Of a stretch of 64,000 bases of DNA, positions 59,058 through 64,000 are shown piece after piece. Position 1 is the first letter of the stretch. Each line of letters begins with the position of its first letter. Below the pieces are notes generated by a model, which had not been told where the DNA came from, made no database searches, and worked only from the letters and a program-made list of their open reading frames with translations. The stretch is from CAVQLX01 sp963811605. Lineage in GTDB: Bacteria > Desulfobacterota > Binatia > DP-6. A program made the translations under genes and the position numbers. The stretch spans positions 499,091 through 563,090 of the forward strand of contig CAWESA010000008.1 of NCBI GenBank assembly GCA_963811605.1, in the 5' to 3' direction.

Positions 59058-60413
59058 TCACTGCAGCACGAAGCCGTCGTAGCAGAGCCGGGGCGTGGAC
59101 GCCGGGAAGAAGTAGCCGACACCGAGACACTGCTCGTCGGTCTGCTGGCTCGGGCCCGTCGTGATCGTCCGGGTCGTCGGGTTGTCGTACGTGCAGGCAT
59201 GGGTGAGGTTGCTCGACGCGAACGAGTAGAAGGGCGGCGTCGACGACGTGCGGGCGCCAGGATGCGCCCAGTCCAGGCTCTCGAACACGACGTTCGGTCC
59301 GTCGAGAACCGTCGTGCGCACGGCCCGTTGATGGGCGAACGTCGACAGGCTCCAGAACCGGGCGCCCGCGGGCACGGCACAGGACTGCGTCTCGACGTGC
59401 CCGGTGGTCCGCGGCGGGATGCTGATGGTGTCGTCGTAGGAGAGCAGCGTGGCCGTGGGCGTGTAGACGGCGTCGTCGAGCGCCTCGGCATTGAGGGTGA
59501 CGCTGCCCGTGACCACCGCGGCGCTCTCGTTCTTGAAATGGATCATGAGGACCCCGGCCGACGTCGGCGGGATCTCCATCGCGACCGGGTGTCCGTTGCC
59601 GTCGTCGGTGGGGAACGCCAGCTCGTCGGACGGCCCGTAGCCGGCATAGCGCCAGTTGGGGCGGGTCGTGGACACGTACAGCTGGCAACCGGCGATCGAC
59701 ATCTCCCCGGCAGGACGCCGCTCGGCGGCCCGACCGTTCTCGGTGGTGGTGAAGAAGACCACCCCGCGTCCGGCGGGACCCAGCGCGGAGGCCCACCGCT
59801 TCACGGCCAGCGTTGCGAGGTTCGGTGTACGGAAATAGTAGCAATAGGTGACGTCCTGACCGGGGTCGATGTCGATCGGCGGCGATTTCACCTGGAAGCC
59901 CTGCGCGGGCGGCGGCAGCGTGCCGCCGGTGGCGGGGGTGCACACCATGTCGGTCTTGAGCCGTCGGAGCTCGTGCGTGCCGAACCGATCGGTCGCGATC
60001 TGGTCGGCCGCCGTGCCGACGGAACCGGTGCACCGCACCTGGTAGCAGATCCGATCGGTCTCGGCGGGCCGACCGTGATACGGCACCTCCGTGAGGGGGT
60101 GCGCACCGTCGAAGAGCGTCCCCGGCCGCACCTGTTGCCGGGCCGGCACGCAGTAGAGCTTCGCCTTCGAGAGCTTGCATCCGGGAGCGACCCCGATCGC
60201 CGGCGCGTCGAGATCGACGGTGCCCCGCAAGTGCCGGAACGTCGCGTCGGTCAGCTTGTAGCACTGGAGGTGGTCGGGATCGTCCTGCGCGCGCGCCGGG
60301 GTTCCGCCCATCACCACGGCCAAAAGGGCGACGACCCCGATCGCACGGAGGAACGTCGCGAGGAAGCACGCGTACGAGACGCCGCCGTGGACGAACACTC
60401 CGCACCTGTGCAT
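59058..60413 (-). CDS. Secreted protein with copper type II monooxygenase-like C-terminal domain
   Basis: A 451-aa exported protein with signal IGVVALLAVVMGGTPARA. Residues 45-110 (HLQCYKLTDATFRHLRG, CKLSKAKLYCVPA) are a Cys-containing domain I see in other secreted proteins of this lineage. Residues 190-440 have the peptidylglycine-hydroxylase-like pattern: YYFRTPN, IHFKNESA, FWSLSTFAHQRAV, then ACTYDNPTT and DEQCLGVGYFFP. The usual HxHxxG copper site is degenerate (FAHQRAV), so catalysis is uncertain. AAGGAG before the ATG. A sigma-54 promoter and activator sites lie just upstream. Confidence 0.8.
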   Translation of the reverse strand: MHRCGVFVHGGVSYACFLATFLRAIGVVALLAVVMGGTPARAQDDPDHLQCYKLTDATFRHLRGTVDLDAPAIGVAPGCKLSKAKLYCVPARQQVRPGTLFDGAHPLTEVPYHGRPAETDRICYQVRCTGSVGTAADQIATDRFGTHELRRLKTDMVCTPATGGTLPPPAQGFQVKSPPIDIDPGQDVTYCYYFRTPNLATLAVKRWASALGPAGRGVVFFTTTENGRAAERRPAGEMSIAGCQLYVSTTRPNWRYAGYGPSDELAFPTDDGNGHPVAMEIPPTSAGVLMIHFKNESAAVVTGSVTLNAEALDDAVYTPTATLLSYDDTISIPPRTTGHVETQSCAVPAGARFWSLSTFAHQRAVRTTVLDGPNVVFESLDWAHPGARTSSTPPFYSFASSNLTHACTYDNPTTRTITTGPSQQTDEQCLGVGYFFPASTPRLCYDGFVLQ

Positions 60414-60464
60414 CGCTCGATCTCCTTCCGGGCTCGCCCGATGCGAGCCGCTCCGGGACGCATC

Positions 60465-60479
60465 GCAAGCGGCGCGCCA
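60465..60479 (-). promoter_or_regulatory. Sigma-54 promoter of the monooxygenase-like gene
   Basis: Read on the minus strand: TGGCGCG, four bases, TTGC. GG and GC are exactly ten bases apart. Two positions differ from TGGCACG-N4-TTGCW. The predicted start is about 60453, giving a 40-nt leader to the ATG at 60413. The neighbouring activator gene and palindromes make this a convincing site. Confidence 0.7.
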
Positions 60480-60535
60480 GCGCCCGGGAACCGGGTGAGC
60501 GCGTAGGCAGGCGGCTTTTTGATGCCGGGCCGGTG

Positions 60536-60586
60536 GCGAGATCGCGCAAGCGGCGAGATCTCGCACCCGCCGGCGCGAGATCTCGC
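60536..60586. repeat. Three palindromic activator-binding sites (UAS)
   Basis: GCGAGATCTCGC occurs twice perfectly, at 60553-60564 and 60575-60586, centres exactly 22 bp (two helical turns) apart, and a degenerate copy (GCGAGATCGCGC) is at 60536-60547. They lie about 85-135 bp upstream of the predicted sigma-54 start, between the target gene and the activator's 3' end. This is where NtrC-type activators bind as dimers. Confidence 0.68.
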
Positions 60587-60591
60587 CACGC

Positions 60592-62508
60592 TCAAGCCCG
60601 CCGGCTGATTCCGAGCGCCTTCATCCGCGAGCGGAGGGTCGACGGCTTCGTTCCGAGCCGCTCGGCCGCACCGTCCGCGCCCGCGACGCGCCCGCCCGAG
60701 GCCTCGAGCGCGGCGGCGATGCTCTCGCGCTCGATGGCCTCGAGCTCGCGCACGGTCCGGATGGGATGCCGCGCGCGATCGGTCGCCGCCACCGGCGGCG
60801 CGGGCGCCGGGCCCGCCGGGAGAAAGCGCCCCAGGTCGAGCCGCCCGTCGGCCGACGTGATGATGGCGCGCTCGATCACGTTCTGCAGCTCGCGGATGTT
60901 TCCCGGCCAGGCGTAGGCGCGCAGCCGCGCGCCGTCGTCCGCCGAGAGCGGCTCGACCGTGCGGCCCATACGCTTCCCGACGCGCGCCGCGAAGGCGGTC
61001 GCCAGGATGACCACGTCGTCCCCGCGCTCGCGGAGCGGCGGGACCTCGATCGGCACGACGTTCAGCCGGTAGTAGAGGTCCTCGCGAAACCGCCCCTCGC
61101 TCACCGCGTGGCGCAGATCGCGGTTGGTGGCCGCGATCACGCGCACGTCCACCTTCCGTGTCTGCGAGCTGCCAACGGGTTCGAACTCTCCCTCCTGGAG
61201 GACACGGAGCAACTTCGCCTGGAGGTCTGCCGGGAGCTCCGCCACCTCGTCGAGGAAGATGGTGCCACCGTGCGCGAGCGCGAACCGGCCCTCGCGCCGC
61301 TGCGTGGCACCGGTGAAGGCGCCGCGCTCGTGCCCGAAGAACTCGCTCTCGACCAGCGCTGCCGGGATGGCCGCGCAGTTCACCTTGACCAGCGGCCGTG
61401 CGCGCCGCTCGCTCGCGGCGTGGATGGCGCGCGCGACGAGCTCCTTCCCCGTGCCCGTCTCACCCAACACCAGCACGGTGGCGCCGGTCCCGGCCACCTG
61501 CTTCACCGCCTGCAGCATGCCGTGGAGCCCGCTGCTGGCGCCGAGCATGTCGTCGAAGCCCCCGAGCGCCGCCAGCTCCTCGCGCAGGTACTCCGTCTCG
61601 ACGGTGAGCGAGCGGATGCGGCGCTCGGCCTCGAGCCGCTCGTTCACGTTGCGCAGGATGAGGGTGTAGAAGATGCCGCGGTGGACGTCGAAGCGGGAGA
61701 GCGTCGCCTCGGCCGGGAACTGGGCGCCGCTCTCCTGCCGTGCCGCGAGCGTCCCCGGGATCCAGAGCGAGCGCTCGCCCTCGGCGCGGGCGCCGAGCTC
61801 GGCCGCCAGCGCGCCGAGCTGCACGCCGCTCTCCGGCGAGAGGAATCGCCGGAACTCGGTCCCGGCGGCTGCCCGGCCGAACATCTTGACGGCGGCGGGG
61901 TTCATCCGCATCACGCGGAGCCCCTCGTCGAGCTCGACGATGCCATCCATGGCGCTGTCGACGAGGCCGGTCAGCTTTTCCTCGCGCTCGCGCAGCTCCG
62001 CTTCGGCGCGCAGGCGTCGCAGCTCGGCCGTCGCGCGCGCGGCGAATATCTGGATGAGCGCCGCGGCCCGCGGCTCGGCAGGCATCGGGCGACGGTCGAG
62101 GACTGCCAGATGGCCGAGGACGCTCCCGTCGACGTCGAGGAGCGGGACCCCGAGGTAGCTCACGGCGCCCATCTCGCGCCCGGGCGAGTCCGGGTAGAGC
62201 TCGAGCGCGCGGTCGGCGACGTGAACGAGACGGCGGCCGTTGACGACCTGCTCGCACGGCGTACCGTCGATCACCTGTTCGAAGTCCTGGAGCCACTCCC
62301 CACCGAGCCAGAATGCGAGCGCCCGCAGCCGCCGCGACTCCGGGAGATACTCGGTAACCCACGCCCCATGCGTCCCGAGGGCGCGCGCGAGGCTCTCGAC
62401 CAGCGTCTGGAAGAAGCGATCGCCCGTATGGGTGGCGGTGCCTTCCACGATCGAGCGCAGCGCGGCGCTCTCGTCGAGACCCTGGAGGGGCGGCGGAGTG
62501 TCGTGCAT
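60592..62508 (-). CDS. Sigma-54-dependent activator (GAF-PAS-AAA-Fis)
   Basis: A 638-aa enhancer-binding protein. GAF domain residues 25-165, PAS domain 178-290, AAA+ with Walker A GETGTGKE (349-356) and GAFTGA (396-401), Walker B TIFLDEVAEL, and a C-terminal Fis-type HTH (AAERLGTKPSTLRSRMKALG). All core motifs are intact. No receiver domain, so it senses a small molecule or redox state through GAF/PAS rather than a kinase. Its downstream neighbour has a sigma-54 promoter and palindromes and is the obvious target. Confidence 0.93.
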   Translation of the reverse strand: MHDTPPPLQGLDESAALRSIVEGTATHTGDRFFQTLVESLARALGTHGAWVTEYLPESRRLRALAFWLGGEWLQDFEQVIDGTPCEQVVNGRRLVHVADRALELYPDSPGREMGAVSYLGVPLLDVDGSVLGHLAVLDRRPMPAEPRAAALIQIFAARATAELRRLRAEAELREREEKLTGLVDSAMDGIVELDEGLRVMRMNPAAVKMFGRAAAGTEFRRFLSPESGVQLGALAAELGARAEGERSLWIPGTLAARQESGAQFPAEATLSRFDVHRGIFYTLILRNVNERLEAERRIRSLTVETEYLREELAALGGFDDMLGASSGLHGMLQAVKQVAGTGATVLVLGETGTGKELVARAIHAASERRARPLVKVNCAAIPAALVESEFFGHERGAFTGATQRREGRFALAHGGTIFLDEVAELPADLQAKLLRVLQEGEFEPVGSSQTRKVDVRVIAATNRDLRHAVSEGRFREDLYYRLNVVPIEVPPLRERGDDVVILATAFAARVGKRMGRTVEPLSADDGARLRAYAWPGNIRELQNVIERAIITSADGRLDLGRFLPAGPAPAPPVAATDRARHPIRTVRELEAIERESIAAALEASGGRVAGADGAAERLGTKPSTLRSRMKALGISRRA

Positions 62509-62727
62509 GGCGGTCGGACCCGCGTGCGGGCCGAGGCCGCCTTCCTAGGTCAGCCGGCGACGGGGAGCAACGGCGGGTCCGGGTGCCGGGCACGCCGCCG
62601 CTCCTTGGCTCCATCCCACGAGACGCCACACGATGAGCGCGGCGGCGGAACTGCACGCGGGGAAGCCGGTTCCGAGGCTCGTCTCCCGGCCGGGTCGCAA
62701 CCCGTGCCTGGGCAAGATATGCCACCC

Positions 62728-63459
62728 CTACTGTCCAGCGTCGGGCTCGAGGGTCAGCTTCCAGGTCCACGTGGTCGTGATGACGATCAGGCCGCCGCCG
62801 ATCCCGGTCGACTCCTGCCGATCGACGTGCTGCCCCTCCGAGGTCCACGGTATCGTGGGATCCGTGCGCTCCAGCGGGAGCCCGTGACCCGTGCCCATGA
62901 ACGGCCAGGGCGTCCAGTTCTCCACGACGTGGAGCAATCCAGGCCGACCAGTCTCCTCGTACCCCTGGCAATCGACGTGCTTCGAAACGTAGGTCCCGTC
63001 CACCACCCCGTTCGGCGGGGCGCCCTGATACCCAGGCGATATTCGATTGAGAGAAAACTCGCGCTGGTCGCGCGAGATGCTGATGCCGAAGGCCGACGGC
63101 GAGTCGCTGCCATCGACTTGGCCCATTTGGGTATTGGTATCGGTGCAGTGGCCGTAATCCGTGACGTAGCGATCGTCTCTTGATGCAGCGCCGCTCCAGG
63201 TCGCCTCGAATATCCGGGATTGGCATTGTTCGCAGGGGACTTCTGCGATGACGTGCGGGATGATCTGCCATTCCTGCGCCTCGCGATGCCGGGTGCGGCG
63301 CGTCTCGTGCGCGCCGCCGTATTCGAAGTCGCCATCCTCGTCGTACTTGAACTCGTACGTGATGGTCCCGCTCCAGAGACCCGAGCAGCGCCTCACCTCG
63401 GACGGGTCGAACACCTCGGGATCGCCGCCCAGGAGCTGGGCCTGTCGTGCGGTCTGCAC
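62728..63459 (-). CDS. Unknown protein, 5' end probably truncated
   Basis: A 243-aa frame with a GTG at 63459, no signal peptide, ending LTLEPDAGQ. It has beta-rich sequence (SGLWSGTITYEFKYDEDGDF) and a Cys-pair motif PCEQCQSRIFEATWSG, which may bind a metal, and a C-terminal IGGGLIVITTTWTWKLTL strand. In-frame codons continue upstream as RGGALDQVQKLVQ to a stop near 63495 without another start, so the natural N-terminus appears to be missing. No family recognised. The 219-bp gap to the activator holds nothing recognisable. Confidence 0.6.
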   Translation of the reverse strand: MQTARQAQLLGGDPEVFDPSEVRRCSGLWSGTITYEFKYDEDGDFEYGGAHETRRTRHREAQEWQIIPHVIAEVPCEQCQSRIFEATWSGAASRDDRYVTDYGHCTDTNTQMGQVDGSDSPSAFGISISRDQREFSLNRISPGYQGAPPNGVVDGTYVSKHVDCQGYEETGRPGLLHVVENWTPWPFMGTGHGLPLERTDPTIPWTSEGQHVDRQESTGIGGGLIVITTTWTWKLTLEPDAGQ

Positions 63460-63482
63460 CAGCTTCTGGACCTGGTCGAGTG

Positions 63483-63658
63483 CTCCTCCTCGGCGACTGG
63501 TTCAAGGGCGGGTACAGCGTCCGGGACCTGGCCGCCAAGTATCAGCTCTCCGAGAGCGCCGTGAAGCGGTTGCTGACGATCGCACGGAAGCGATGCGGCT
63601 CGCCAAGCTGCAGGCGGAGACGGAAGCCGCGATCGGGGCTTCGGTGGCCGCCAGATGA
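63483..63658 (+). pseudogene. HTH fragment with frameshift
   Basis: Without any start, the frame gives LLLGDWFKGGYSVRDLAAKY and LSESAVKRLL, a typical recombinase/transposase-type helix-turn-helix. A one-base shift near 63575 continues as DDRTEAMRLAKLQAETEAAI to a stop at 63658. It begins exactly where the opposite-strand unknown gene loses its 5' end. Likely a relic of a mobile-element or small regulatory gene. Confidence 0.35.
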
Positions 63659-63861
63659 CGATGGCCGAGGAGCTTACCGCGAGGCTGCGAGCGCGCCGCT
63701 GGGCGTCGAGGGCCACCCGCGTGGTCCAGCAGCGTGGTAGCAGAATCCTACGTCCGGCGGTGCTACCGCTGAATCAGTCGGTAGTCCGATGCCGAGGGAC
63801 CGGATGTCGCCAGTCTACGTTCCCGACGCATTTGCCCGCCGGGGTCATCTCCGTTTGGTGA
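63655..63861 (+). CDS. Small frame overlapping the HTH fragment, doubtful
   Basis: A 68-aa frame whose ATG overlaps the preceding stop (ATGA), starting MTMAEELTARLRARRW and then of mixed composition. The overlap suggests coupling but the second half does not look coding. Kept as a candidate only. Confidence 0.22.
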   Translation: MTMAEELTARLRARRWASRATRVVQQRGSRILRPAVLPLNQSVVRCRGTGCRQSTFPTHLPAGVISVW

Positions 63862-63888
63862 TTCGTCGTCGGCGATCGTTACCGAGGT

Positions 63889-63999
63889 AAGACGTGGAGG
63901 GCGAGCTGCGCGTCGAGGACCTGGCAGTAGAGGTGTCGCGACGCGTCCGCGGCCGCTCTCCTCTTACGGAAGAACAGCGGGCTGGTAGACGCTCCGGGC
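63889..63999 (-). CDS. C-terminal end of an unknown protein, cut by the window edge
   Basis: An open minus-strand frame of 36 codons enters from the right edge and ends at a TAA (63889-63891), reading SPLFFRKRRAAADASRHLY and CQVLDAQLALHVLPR. It has a rare TTA codon. Too little to name; it could be chance. Confidence 0.25.
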
Positions 64000-64000
64000 A

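Noticed and set aside
60414..60591. GCGAGATCTCGC palindromes as a short CRISPR-like array
   Set aside because: Repeat length (12 bp) and spacing (10 bp between copies) are far below CRISPR values; the geometry fits activator sites.

Overview
This is a GC-rich bacterial window (mostly G/C at third codon positions, many GTG starts) with dense, often overlapping genes on both strands. The secreted proteins suggest a deltaproteobacteria-like lineage, possibly an uncultured group such as Binatota: FG-GAP/UnbV repeats, thrombospondin type 3-like and disintegrin-like Cys repeats, Cys-containing helical modules, and a Thr-rich PPPPTTTTTI-type tail. That taxonomic reading is inference. I recognised no tRNA, rRNA, CRISPR array or intact insertion sequence.

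Region 1 (1-10.8 kb): the last codons of a Lon-like protease, a coupled FAD oxidoreductase/aldo-keto reductase pair, a cytochrome c lipoprotein coupled to QueD, a BON-LysM protein, a PaaI thioesterase, a copper-handling operon (metal-binding lipoprotein, TolC-like outer-membrane factor, Tat-exported multicopper oxidase), a B12-binding radical SAM protein and a DJ-1/PfpI protein. Region 2 (10.8-22.2 kb): large secreted proteins, including a disintegrin-like Cys-repeat protein lacking a start, a 1361-aa FG-GAP/UnbV-haloperoxidase fusion and an alkyl-sulfatase-like metallo-hydrolase, followed by three consecutive broken genes. Region 3 (22.3-32.9 kb): envelope and lipoprotein genes (DUF4105, a solute-binding protein, a YdbH homologue followed by a YnbE-YdbL fusion), soluble transhydrogenase SthA, a truncated luciferase-like monooxygenase, a deazaflavin-type nitroreductase and a gamma-glutamylcyclotransferase-like protein.

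Region 4 (32.9-40.5 kb): sigma-54 (rpoN) divergent from a GAF-type sigma-54 activator, with a GG-N10-GC promoter candidate ahead of rpoN, then acyl-CoA dehydrogenase, a LamG-like secreted protein, a crotonase and a SnoaL-like protein. Region 5 (40.5-55.5 kb) is the most unusual part: a 15-kb leftward operon of giant, signal-peptide-less proteins with almost no intergenic DNA. Its first gene has the Cys...Glu...His layout of Tgl-type protein-glutamine gamma-glutamyltransferases. It is followed by a DUF6603 protein (1181 aa) and three unknown proteins of 1114, 1450 and 593 aa. I propose that these form one system of unknown function.

Region 6 (55.5-64 kb): a DUF2130 protein, three consecutive DsrE-family sulfur-transfer genes, a MAPEG membrane protein, a secreted copper-monooxygenase-like protein and a second sigma-54 activator. 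Between the last two lie a well-matched sigma-54 promoter and two perfect GCGAGATCTCGC palindromes exactly 22 bp apart plus a degenerate third copy, which together look like a complete activator-target unit. The right edge holds truncated or frameshifted small frames and a probable rearrangement junction near 63.48 kb.
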